Below are positions 56,498 through 64,000 of a stretch of 64,000 nucleotides of DNA, piece by piece (the first letter of the stretch is position 1; every line of letters begins with the position of its first letter). The notes below the pieces were generated by a model. It made no database searches, had not been told where the DNA came from, and was given only the letters and a program-made list of their open reading frames with translations. The DNA comes from Coriobacteriaceae bacterium AF08-21. GTDB taxonomy: Bacteria; Actinomycetota; Coriobacteriia; Coriobacteriales; Coriobacteriaceae. Made by a program: the position numbers and the translations under genes. The stretch covers positions 91,756 to 155,755 of the forward strand of contig JAQCQR010000002.1 in NCBI GenBank assembly GCA_027687465.1, in the 5' to 3' direction.

Positions 56498-56914
56498 ATG
56501 AACATCGATATCGTCCTTTTTGCAGGCCGCATCGTCTTGGTCGCCCTGCTCTATATCTTCCTGTTCGCCGTCATGAAGACCGGCGTGGGACTCGTGCGCG
56601 GGCAGCGCCGCGACTCGGCTATCTGGACGATTGATGTGGACAAGGGTCCGCGCGGTATCCGCGGCATCCACGTAGACATGCTCGGCCCCGTCATCGTCGG
56701 TCGCTCGCCATCTTCGGACATCTGCATCAACGAACCGTTCGTCTCGGCCTCGCATGCGCGCTTTTCGCTGCAGGGCCCGGCGCTCATCATCGAGGACCTC
56801 AACTCGCTTAACGGCACGCTCGTCAACGGCCGCCAGCTCGTGGAGCCCGCGACGCTGCGTGAGGGCGACGAAGTCCAGATTGGCGACGTGGTCATGAAGG
56901 TGAACCGTCGATGA
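56498..56914 (+). CDS. fhaB: Membrane-anchored FHA-domain protein (FhaB/FipA-like)
   Basis: 138 residues: one N-terminal helix (about 6-29, LFAGRIVLVALLYIFLFAVM) and a FHA domain (60-138; VIVGRSPSSDICI, SASHARF, DLNSLNGTLVNG). It matches the short membrane-bound FHA protein next to pstP in actinobacteria, implicated in linking kinase signals to division. It begins 6 bp after fhaA and overlaps the phosphatase start by 4 bp. Confidence 0.9.
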   Translation: MNIDIVLFAGRIVLVALLYIFLFAVMKTGVGLVRGQRRDSAIWTIDVDKGPRGIRGIHVDMLGPVIVGRSPSSDICINEPFVSASHARFSLQGPALIIEDLNSLNGTLVNGRQLVEPATLREGDEVQIGDVVMKVNRR

Positions 56915-58710
56915 TCGACGAGGAGAACAAGTCCGCAACTATGACCGAGGCACCGGCCGCCGCCACAGCTGCGCCGGCCCACGCCGCTCCGGCGGGCTCC
57001 GCGCCCGTGGAGCCCGAGGACACCGTGTTCTCCCTGCCTCTTTCGCATGTAACGCATGATATTTCGGATCTCGCCGATAACGAGGACGAAGAGGATGCCG
57101 TAGCGGCGCCCATCGGCGCACATGCTGCGGAACAGCCCACAGCGCCCGAAGCAACCCCGGCGCCGGCTCACTTTGCAGAGCCCGTCGCCGCGGCAATCAA
57201 CGAGAGTGCTGCGGTGTTTGCGGCACCCGAGCCCGCCGCGCCGGCGTTTCCCATAGCCCCGGCATCCGAGGTTGCGCCCGCGTCTACGCCGGCGCCCAAG
57301 CCTATAGACGTCAGCCAGCAAGACGACGAGTCGACCGCCCGCGTGTCCGAGGAGCCCGGCTCCCCGGACACCGGCGATTCCGAATCAAACGCCGAGACCG
57401 ACACCATCTCTCCCGGTGACACAGCCGAAATCGACGTTGCCGCCGTTGAGGCCAAGCTCAAAGACCCCGGCTCGACCATGAGCTTTGAACCCCTAACCGA
57501 GGAGCGCATCGAGACCGACTCGACCTATGATGCCGGCACCACCACGCAACTCATGTGGGGCGCCCGCTCCAACGTTGGCTGCGTGCGCCCGCACAATGAG
57601 GATTCCTACCTGGTGCAGTCGCCGCTCTTTTGCGTATGCGACGGCATGGGTGGTCACGCTGCCGGCGAGGTGGCCTCTTCTATCGCTGTCGAGACCATCG
57701 CCAAGACAGCTCCTCAGTCTGCCGACGCCGCACGCCTGGCGGCAGCCGTCGAGGCCGCCAACGCCGCCGTAATCGAGGCGGCCCTGAACGGCCTGGGCAA
57801 GCCTGGCATGGGTTGCACAGCCACTTGCGCCTATATCGAAAACGACACGCTCGCCATCGCCCACGTGGGTGACTCTCGCGCCTACCTGCTCCACGAGGGC
57901 ACGCTCATCCGCGTGACCCGCGACCACTCCTACGTGGAGGAGCTCGTGGACGCCGGCGAGATCACGGCAGATGAGGCTCGCGTCCACCCCAACCGTTCGG
58001 TCATCACCCGCGCGCTGGGCTCGGACCCCGCTATGTATGCCGACCACTTCACTCTGCATATCGAGGAAGGCGACCGTCTGATCCTGTGCTCCGACGGCCT
58101 TTCGAGCATGATTCCCGATAGCGATATCGAGAACATCGCCACACAGTCCTCAACCGCGCAAATCTGCGTCGACAACCTAGTGGACGCGGCGCTTGCCGCC
58201 GGCGGCCACGACAACGTGACCGTAGTAGTCGTTGACCTGGTTGACGATGGCGTTATGCGCGAGGCGCAACGCGTGCGTCGCCGCAACGTCACCATCGGCG
58301 TCGTCTTAGGTCTCGTCTTGGTGCTGGCGGCTTCCATCTGGGCCTACACGGGTGTCACCGGCTCGTACTACCTGGGTACCTACCAGGGCAATGTCGCCGT
58401 CTGGCGCGGCCTGCCCGGCAAGCCACTCGGACTCAAGCTCCACTGGCTCGAAAGCGAAACCAGTATTAAGCTGTCCGACCTGCCCGAAGACACGCAAAAC
58501 CGCCTCAAGGCGGGCATTCCGCAAACAAGTGTCGACGATGCGCAGGACACGATATCCAAGTACCGCCACCAGATCGACGAGGAGCAGACCCGCCAGGTGA
58601 TTGACGCGCAAACGATTCGCGACAACACCAATCAGGGATCGACCTCCGAATCAGATTCCGAGAAAACCGCCGAACAGTCCGCCGAGGCCGAAGCCTCCGA
58701 AAAGAACTAG
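56911..58710 (+). CDS. pstP: PP2C-type Ser/Thr phosphatase, membrane-anchored (PstP-like)
   Basis: 599 residues. A long, acidic, Ala/Pro-rich N-terminal region (1-205) is unusual for PstP. The PP2C domain (about 212-448) has the metal motifs RPHNEDSYL, CDGMGGHAAGE, HVGDSRAYLL, and GGHDNVTVVVVD. A membrane helix (about 455-477) precedes an extracellular domain rich in acidic residues at the end. It should reverse phosphorylation by the cluster's kinases. It overlaps fhaB by 4 bp; an internal ATG at codon 11 is an alternative start. Confidence 0.93.
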   Translation: MIDEENKSATMTEAPAAATAAPAHAAPAGSAPVEPEDTVFSLPLSHVTHDISDLADNEDEEDAVAAPIGAHAAEQPTAPEATPAPAHFAEPVAAAINESAAVFAAPEPAAPAFPIAPASEVAPASTPAPKPIDVSQQDDESTARVSEEPGSPDTGDSESNAETDTISPGDTAEIDVAAVEAKLKDPGSTMSFEPLTEERIETDSTYDAGTTTQLMWGARSNVGCVRPHNEDSYLVQSPLFCVCDGMGGHAAGEVASSIAVETIAKTAPQSADAARLAAAVEAANAAVIEAALNGLGKPGMGCTATCAYIENDTLAIAHVGDSRAYLLHEGTLIRVTRDHSYVEELVDAGEITADEARVHPNRSVITRALGSDPAMYADHFTLHIEEGDRLILCSDGLSSMIPDSDIENIATQSSTAQICVDNLVDAALAAGGHDNVTVVVVDLVDDGVMREAQRVRRRNVTIGVVLGLVLVLAASIWAYTGVTGSYYLGTYQGNVAVWRGLPGKPLGLKLHWLESETSIKLSDLPEDTQNRLKAGIPQTSVDDAQDTISKYRHQIDEEQTRQVIDAQTIRDNTNQGSTSESDSEKTAEQSAEAEASEKN

Positions 58711-58726
58711 AAAGGGAGTGCCGCTT

Positions 58727-61597
58727 ATGAGTCGCCGCAACACCGAGCTGCTCTTGCTCATCGCCTCGGCGTTCCCCGTCATCCTGCTGTATGCGATGTA
58801 CGTGCTCACCGCGGGCGCCGCCATCTCCTTTGAGACGCTCGCCGTGCCGATCGGCCTCTTTGCCGCCTTCGCCGCGGCACATATCGCCGTGCGCATCTTG
58901 GCGCCCGGCGCCGACCCCGCCATCCTACCCATCGTATTTATACTTTCGGGCATCGGTATCACGTTCGTGACACGCCTCGCCCCCGCTCTCGCGATCTCAC
59001 AGCTCATCATCCTGTTTGTCTCGGTGGCCCTGATGGTGGGAACGCTCGCACTGGTCAAAAACCTCGACGTGGTCATGCGCTACAAGTACACCTTTGGCAT
59101 CATCGGCATCATCCTGCTGATGCTGCCCATCTTTATCGGCACCACGATCTCGGGCTCCAAGCTGTGGATCCGCATCGCGGGCTTTACCATCCAGCCTGGC
59201 GAGTTCGCCAAGGTCTTTATCGTGCTGTTCCTGGCCGGGTACCTGGCCGAGAACCGCGAGCTGCTCTCCATCTCCAACCGCAAGATCTTAGGTCTTAAGA
59301 TCCCTCGCCTGCGACTGCTACTGCCGCTGTTTGCCGTGTGGGGCGTGTGCCTGCTCGTCGTCGTCTTCGAACGCGACCTGGGTTCGGCCGTGCTGTTCTA
59401 CACCATCTTCTTGCTGATGCTCTACGTTGCCACGGGGCGCTTTTCGTACGTCATCATCGGCCTTGCGCTCTTAGCCGTTGGAGCTGTGGGCGCCTACAAG
59501 TTCCTGTCTCACGTTCAGGTGCGTTTCCAGGTTTGGGTCGATCCGTTTAAGGACGCCCAGGGCCAGGGCTACCAGATCGTCCAGTCGCTCTTCTCGCTTG
59601 CCGATGGCGGCCTGGTCGGTGTTGGCATCGGCAACGGCATGGCCAACAACATCCCCGTCGTCGAGTCCGACTTTATCTTCTCGGCTATCGGCGAGGAGAT
59701 GGGCCTTTTGGGCGGCGGCGCCGTGCTCATCCTGTTTATGCTCTTTGCCGTGCGTGGCCTCACCACGGCTGCCCGCGCTAAATCCGACCTCGCTGCCTTT
59801 AGCGCCACGGGCCTTACGGCCGCCATCAGCTTCCAGGCCTTTTTGATCGTTGGCGGCGTAACCCGCCTGATCCCGCTGACCGGCGTCACCCTGCCCTTTA
59901 TGAGCCAGGGCGGCTCCTCTCTGCTGGCGAGCTTTATCATCGTCGCGCTCCTGCTGCGCGCCGGTGACGAGGCGACCGGACGCGAGGCCGAGCTTACCGG
60001 CACCGGCACCATGGCCGCCATCACCGATGATCAGGTCGCATCTGCCGCCGCCCCGACGGGTACGCGCTTTGCCACCTCGTCTTCCTACGGCAACGGCAGC
60101 CATTCCGTCGGCTCGCGCATGCGCCGTCGCCTGCTCGACACGCCTGAATCCGGTGTGCTCGGCCGCGTTGCGCTCGCCAACCGTCTAACCCGTGCGGTGC
60201 TCGCCTTTACGGCGCTGTTCGCCATCCTTATCGGCAACCTCACCTATGTCCAGGTCATCAAGGCCAAGGACTATCAGGATATGCCGACCAACAACCACAC
60301 CATCGCCCGCTCCAAGTACATCCAGCGCGGCTCCATCATCACGTCCGACGGCGTGACGCTGGCCGAGTCGCTGCAGCAGGAGGACGGCACCTACGTACGC
60401 TCCTACCCCAACGGCAACCTGGCAGCGCACGTGGTTGGCTACGTGAGCCAGCAGTTTGGCACCACCGCCATCGAGAGTGTCATGAACGACACGCTCACCG
60501 GTTCCAAGGACTACTCCAGCTGGAACAACGCCATCGCGTCGCTCGCGGGCCAGACCCAGCCGGGCAACACCGCCAAGCTCACCATCGACTCGCGTATCCA
60601 GACGGCGGCCGAGCAGGCACTCAAGGGCTTTAAGGGCGCTGTAGTGGTCATCGACCCGCGTACCGGCGCGGTGCTCGCATGTGCCAGCTCGCCCACCTAC
60701 GACAACACCAACATCGATGCCCTGCTGCAGACGGGCGGCGGCGAGGACGGCTCCATGTACAATCGCGCCATGGACGCGCTGTACACGCCGGGCTCAACGT
60801 TTAAGGTCGTTACGCTTTCCGCGGCACTCGAGACCGGTACCGCCAGCCTTACCAGCACCTACCAGGCGCCCGGCTCCATGGACATCGGCAACGCACCGGT
60901 CACCAACTATGCCAACGAGAGCTACGGCACCATCAGCCTGCAGCAGGCCTTTGCCGTGTCCTCCAACGTCGTCTTTGGCCAGGTGGCAAACGAAGTTGGC
61001 GCAAACACGCTCGTGCAGTTTGCCAACGCCTTTGGCTACGGCCAAAAGCTCGGCCAGGACCTGACCTCCGCGGCCTCCATCATGGCCGACCCGTCGCTCA
61101 TGACCGAGTGGGAGACCGCCTGGGCCGGCGCCGGCCAGCCTGTCGGCATGGACCACACGCCCGGCCCGCAGACCACCGTCATGCAAAACGCCGTGATTGC
61201 CGCCGCCATCGCTAACAGTGGCGTGGTCATGGACCCGTACTTTGTAGCCCAGGTACTCGCCCCGGACGGAACTGTGGTCAAGACCACGCAGTCCCGCTCG
61301 CTGGGTCAGGCCGTCAGCTCCGCCACGGCCGACCAGGTCAAGCAGGCCATGCTCGCCGTCGTCCAGTCCGGTACCGGCACCGATGCCCAGGTCCCCGGCG
61401 TCAAGGTCGCCGGCAAGACCGGCTCGGCCGAGATCGGCGGCACCAACGTCAACTCGATGTTCGTTGGCTTTGCACCTTACGATTCACCCACGGTCGCCAT
61501 CTCGGTGGCCTTGGAGGATTACGACAAACACGACGTCAAGGCGGCCAAGATTGCCGGCATCGTCCTGACCGCAGCGCTCGCCGCACAGGGAGCGTGA
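58727..61597 (+). CDS. Natural fusion of SEDS glycosyltransferase (RodA/FtsW) and class B penicillin-binding protein
   Basis: 956 residues in one frame. Residues 1-430 are a ten-helix SEDS protein (FERDLGSAVLFYTI, GQGYQIVQSLFSLADGGLVG, VESDFIFSAIGEEMGLLGG, LPFMSQGGSSLL). A linker of about 60 residues leads to a membrane helix (about 482-505) and a PBP: dimerisation domain, then the transpeptidase with S690-x-x-K693 (STFK), S745-x-N747 and K897-T-G. SEDS proteins and class B PBPs normally work as separate partners (RodA-PBP2, FtsW-FtsI); here glycan polymerisation and cross-linking are encoded as one chain. AGGGAG precedes the ATG at 58727. No stop separates the halves. Confidence 0.95.
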   Translation: MSRRNTELLLLIASAFPVILLYAMYVLTAGAAISFETLAVPIGLFAAFAAAHIAVRILAPGADPAILPIVFILSGIGITFVTRLAPALAISQLIILFVSVALMVGTLALVKNLDVVMRYKYTFGIIGIILLMLPIFIGTTISGSKLWIRIAGFTIQPGEFAKVFIVLFLAGYLAENRELLSISNRKILGLKIPRLRLLLPLFAVWGVCLLVVVFERDLGSAVLFYTIFLLMLYVATGRFSYVIIGLALLAVGAVGAYKFLSHVQVRFQVWVDPFKDAQGQGYQIVQSLFSLADGGLVGVGIGNGMANNIPVVESDFIFSAIGEEMGLLGGGAVLILFMLFAVRGLTTAARAKSDLAAFSATGLTAAISFQAFLIVGGVTRLIPLTGVTLPFMSQGGSSLLASFIIVALLLRAGDEATGREAELTGTGTMAAITDDQVASAAAPTGTRFATSSSYGNGSHSVGSRMRRRLLDTPESGVLGRVALANRLTRAVLAFTALFAILIGNLTYVQVIKAKDYQDMPTNNHTIARSKYIQRGSIITSDGVTLAESLQQEDGTYVRSYPNGNLAAHVVGYVSQQFGTTAIESVMNDTLTGSKDYSSWNNAIASLAGQTQPGNTAKLTIDSRIQTAAEQALKGFKGAVVVIDPRTGAVLACASSPTYDNTNIDALLQTGGGEDGSMYNRAMDALYTPGSTFKVVTLSAALETGTASLTSTYQAPGSMDIGNAPVTNYANESYGTISLQQAFAVSSNVVFGQVANEVGANTLVQFANAFGYGQKLGQDLTSAASIMADPSLMTEWETAWAGAGQPVGMDHTPGPQTTVMQNAVIAAAIANSGVVMDPYFVAQVLAPDGTVVKTTQSRSLGQAVSSATADQVKQAMLAVVQSGTGTDAQVPGVKVAGKTGSAEIGGTNVNSMFVGFAPYDSPTVAISVALEDYDKHDVKAAKIAGIVLTAALAAQGA

Positions 61598-61729
61598 TGC
61601 CCATGATCGAATCGGTCACCCGAGGCGCGCCGCGGCCGAAGAGTTAACGGCAACGCGCCACACGGCCCCAGCGGCCACATCGTAGGTACTACACACATCG
61701 TTGAGCGAATAGTTATGTTAGGAGCAGGA
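61598..61729. other. Gap before pknB
   Basis: 132 bp with no gene. The gap is larger than others in the cluster and may hold a separate pknB promoter. Confidence 0.4.
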
Positions 61730-63697
61730 ATGGAACAGAGGGTCCTCGGGGGAAGATACCTCCTCAAGGATAAGGTGGGGACAGGCGGCATGGCGACCGT
61801 CTTCCGTGCGCAGGACCAGGTCCTCGACCGCACGGTAGCCGTCAAGATCATGCTGCCGCAGTATGCTGGCGACGCAACCTTCGCCGCACGCTTTAAGCAG
61901 GAGGCCCAGGCAGCAGCCGGTCTCTCCTCCCCCTATATCGTGGGCGTCTACGATTGGGGCAAGGACGGCGACACCTATTACATCGTCATGGAGTACCTGC
62001 GCGGCACCGACCTTAAGAGCGGCATCAAGAGCCACGGCGCCCTCGACCCCAAGAAGGTCGCCCAGATCGGCTCGCAGATCAGCTCCGCGCTTTCGGTCGC
62101 CCACAAGCACGAGATCATCCACCGCGACATCAAGCCGCAGAACATCATGGTGCTGCCCGACGGCAACATCAAGGTGATGGACTTTGGCATCGCGCGCGCC
62201 AAGAACAGCCACCTCACGCAAGACAACAACGTGCTGGGAACCGCCCACTACGTCAGCCCCGAGCAGACCCGTGGTCAGGACCTCGGCCCCACCTCGGATA
62301 TCTACTCGCTGGGCGTCGTGATGTACGAGTGCGCCACCGGCCGCGTTCCCTTTGACGGTGACGACGCTATCTCGGTCGCACTCAAGCAGGTCAACGAGCT
62401 GCCTATTCCGCCGAGCCAGATCAACTCCGGTGTCGACGCCGACCTTGAGCGCATCATCCTCAAGTGCATGGAGAAGGACCCGGCAAACCGCTTCCAGACC
62501 GCCGACGAGCTGCGTCAGGTGCTCAACAGCTACCTGTCGGGCCGTGCCGTCAACATCTCGGAGCCCACGCGCATCATCGGTGCCCCCGGTGAGCTGGGCG
62601 CCACCAAGACTCGCGAGCTTTCCGATCAGACGCGCACCATGGTGCGTCCCGTCTCGGGCGTGAGCGGCCAGAATACCGCCCGTAGCTCGGTTTCGGGCTC
62701 CACCGGCTCCTACGAGGTCGAAAAGCCCAAATCCAACAAAAACAAGATCATCGCCGCCGTGGTGGCAGCCGTTGCCGTCATCGGTATCGTGGTGGCCTTT
62801 GCCACAGGACTCTTTGGCGGCGAGCAGGTCACCGTGCCCGATGTGCTAGGCAAGGACCAGCAGACTGCCGTCGAGCAGATCAAGGAAGCCGGCCTCGAGG
62901 TCGGCACCATCGACCAAAGCTACAACGACGATGTCGACGAGGGCAAGGTCGCCGAGCAGACGCCCAACGGCAACACCAAGAAGGCCAAGGGCACCAAGGT
63001 GAACCTGGTAATCTCCAAGGGCCCCAAGCCCTCCGAGAAGGTCGAGGTTCCCCGGCTGGTCGGCCTGACCAAGGACCAGGCAGAAGCCGCGCTGGCAAGC
63101 GTTGGCCTGAAGGGCAACGCCTCCGAGGAGGCCAACGAGGCCGATGAGGGCCAGGTCTTTGAGCAGGGCACCGAAGCCGGTAAGGAAGTCGAGAAGGGCA
63201 CGACCATCTCGTACAAGGTCTCGAGCGGCCCGGATACCACGTCCGTCCCCGACCTGACCGACATGACCGAGGCCCAGGCGCGCAACGCCCTCGATATGGC
63301 AGGCTTTGGCGTCGACGTCAGCTACCAGGAGAACGACTCCGTCACCGAGGGCACCGTCATTAGCTGGAACCCCAGTGGCAAGCAGAAGCCCGGCGCCACG
63401 ATCACTGTCGTCATTGCCAAGAAGTCCGGCAAGGCCTCCGTCCCGGGCAACCTATACGGCAAGAGCATTTCCGCCGCCGTTACCGCGCTCAACAACGCCG
63501 GTTTCTATAACATTGGCTTCTGTGACCAGAACGGCAATCCCGTGAGCGGTAACGAGGATGCCACCGTTACGGGCGTCTCCCCCACCGGCAAGCAGTCCAC
63601 CGACAGCACGATTACGCTGACGGTTTCGATTTCTGGCTCGGGTTCGGGCTCTGGCTCGGGCACGAGCACGGGCGACGATTCCGGTACGACCAACTAG
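61730..63697 (+). CDS. pknB: PASTA-domain Ser/Thr protein kinase PknB
   Basis: 655 residues. The kinase domain (about 8-270) has VGTGGMATVF, ATP Lys K39, HRDIKPQN with D133, and DFGIA (D151). A juxtamembrane region rich in Thr/Ser (about 280-335) is a likely autophosphorylation site, then a membrane helix (about 342-366) and four extracellular PASTA repeats (about 370-630, VTVPDVLGK, VEVPRLVGL, TSVPDLTDM, ASVPGNLYG) that bind muropeptides or lipid II. A Ser/Gly tail ends the protein. The ATG at 61730 follows AGGAG with 5-nt spacing; the ATG at 61715 lacks a site. Confidence 0.96.
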   Translation: MEQRVLGGRYLLKDKVGTGGMATVFRAQDQVLDRTVAVKIMLPQYAGDATFAARFKQEAQAAAGLSSPYIVGVYDWGKDGDTYYIVMEYLRGTDLKSGIKSHGALDPKKVAQIGSQISSALSVAHKHEIIHRDIKPQNIMVLPDGNIKVMDFGIARAKNSHLTQDNNVLGTAHYVSPEQTRGQDLGPTSDIYSLGVVMYECATGRVPFDGDDAISVALKQVNELPIPPSQINSGVDADLERIILKCMEKDPANRFQTADELRQVLNSYLSGRAVNISEPTRIIGAPGELGATKTRELSDQTRTMVRPVSGVSGQNTARSSVSGSTGSYEVEKPKSNKNKIIAAVVAAVAVIGIVVAFATGLFGGEQVTVPDVLGKDQQTAVEQIKEAGLEVGTIDQSYNDDVDEGKVAEQTPNGNTKKAKGTKVNLVISKGPKPSEKVEVPRLVGLTKDQAEAALASVGLKGNASEEANEADEGQVFEQGTEAGKEVEKGTTISYKVSSGPDTTSVPDLTDMTEAQARNALDMAGFGVDVSYQENDSVTEGTVISWNPSGKQKPGATITVVIAKKSGKASVPGNLYGKSISAAVTALNNAGFYNIGFCDQNGNPVSGNEDATVTGVSPTGKQSTDSTITLTVSISGSGSGSGSGTSTGDDSGTTN

Positions 63698-63749
63698 TCG
63701 CCGCCCCACCGCCCATTACGGCTCCCGCCGCAAACATATTCGCTCACAG

Positions 63750-63790
63750 GCGCCCGCTTGCTCCCCCAGCAAGCGGGCGCTTCGTTTTTG
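63750..63790 (+). terminator. Terminator of the kinase/cell-wall cluster
   Basis: GCGCCCGCTTGCT and AGCAAGCGGGCGC form a 13-bp perfect stem around CCCCC, followed by TTCGTTTTTG. Confidence 0.92.
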
Positions 63791-63798
63791 ACATGACA

Positions 63799-64000
63799 TG
63801 AACCAGAAGAGCCCGGTACCGTGACGGTGTACCGGGCTCGATCAATCTCTGGTGTCCCCGGGCTGATTCGAAAACTCCCCCCGCGGGGAAATGAGTGACG
63901 CGGGTGTCGACGGTCCGAATCCTGCCCTTAGACCAGAAGAGCCCGGCACCGTAGTGAACTGCGTCCCAAATCTTGGACGCCCTAAATAGCGACTAGGCCG
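63799..64000. repeat. Structured repeat region at the window end
   Basis: ACCAGA and TCTGGT (63801-63853) enclose GAGCCCGGTAC/GTACCGGGCTC. The element CCAGAAGAGCCCGGYACCG occurs at 63802 and again at 63932. Between them GGGC-GATTCG and CGAATC-GCCC form another inverted repeat. No gene is seen. Confidence 0.5.

Noticed and set aside
63836..63935. Possible tRNA remnant (GGTCCGAATCC and a reverse GATTCGAA)
   Set aside because: No acceptor, D or anticodon arms can be formed; the T-loop-like pieces are arms of an inverted repeat.

Overview
The window is a high-GC, densely packed chromosomal segment from what looks like an anaerobic actinomycete of the Coriobacteriia, probably Collinsella or a close relative. 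The main evidence is an actinobacterial-type fhaA-fhaB-pstP-rodA/pbpA-pknB cluster, together with pyruvate:ferredoxin oxidoreductase, rubrerythrin, LytTR two-component systems and a membrane-bound LuxR-type regulator. The genus is inferred from gene content only.

Layout. 1-5.5 kb: DNA repair and housekeeping on the minus strand (5'-part of mfd, nth, an ABC exporter, rmuC). 5.5-6.6 kb: a nucleotidyltransferase plus HTH protein pair that overlap by 4 bp and resemble a toxin-antitoxin module. 6.7-10.7 kb: two small membrane proteins, rubrerythrin, a MutY-like glycosylase without an Fe-S cluster, and an Rrf2 regulator; a 192-bp element occurs twice as a 3' UTR with a terminator. 11 kb: tRNA-Asp. 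11.4-20 kb: a phosphoesterase, two LytS/LytR-like sensor-regulator pairs, a glycosyltransferase, an MFS permease and a phospholipase-C-like protein. 20-25.6 kb: amidohydrolase, APC permease, a C39-like peptidase and carbamate kinase, with striking hairpins. 26-28 kb: an accessory AAA/DUF4143-type ATPase behind tandem 34-bp repeats, then an 80-bp hairpin repeat array. 28-31.6 kb: PFOR.

32-38.7 kb is an AT-richer accessory island lying between a truncated and a full-length copy of an FHA gene. It carries a radical SAM/SPASM enzyme, two short Cys/Asp-rich peptides with a common leader start (unannotated, about 60 residues), a 35-residue membrane peptide, a convergent ABC exporter and a decayed methyltransferase. 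Both peptides contain six Cys blocks, each followed by an Asp after 2-5 residues. This is the pattern of freyrasin-type ranthipeptides (Cys-Asp thioether RiPPs), and it is the most likely undescribed system here.

38.7-42.4 kb: a three-gene membrane protein/Ser-Thr kinase/FHA operon. 42.7-47 kb: recR, ybaB and dnaX, with a small plus-strand membrane gene wedged between ybaB and dnaX. 47.9-53.2 kb: a four-gene ABC operon (two permeases, an ATPase, an exported protein) behind a double-HTH membrane LuxR regulator. 53.3-53.5 kb: five alternating 14-bp motifs on a 30-32 bp period. 53.6-63.7 kb: the phospho-signalling and cell-wall cluster (kinase, two FHA proteins, PP2C phosphatase, a natural SEDS-class B PBP fusion, PASTA kinase), which should couple peptidoglycan synthesis to Ser/Thr phosphorylation.
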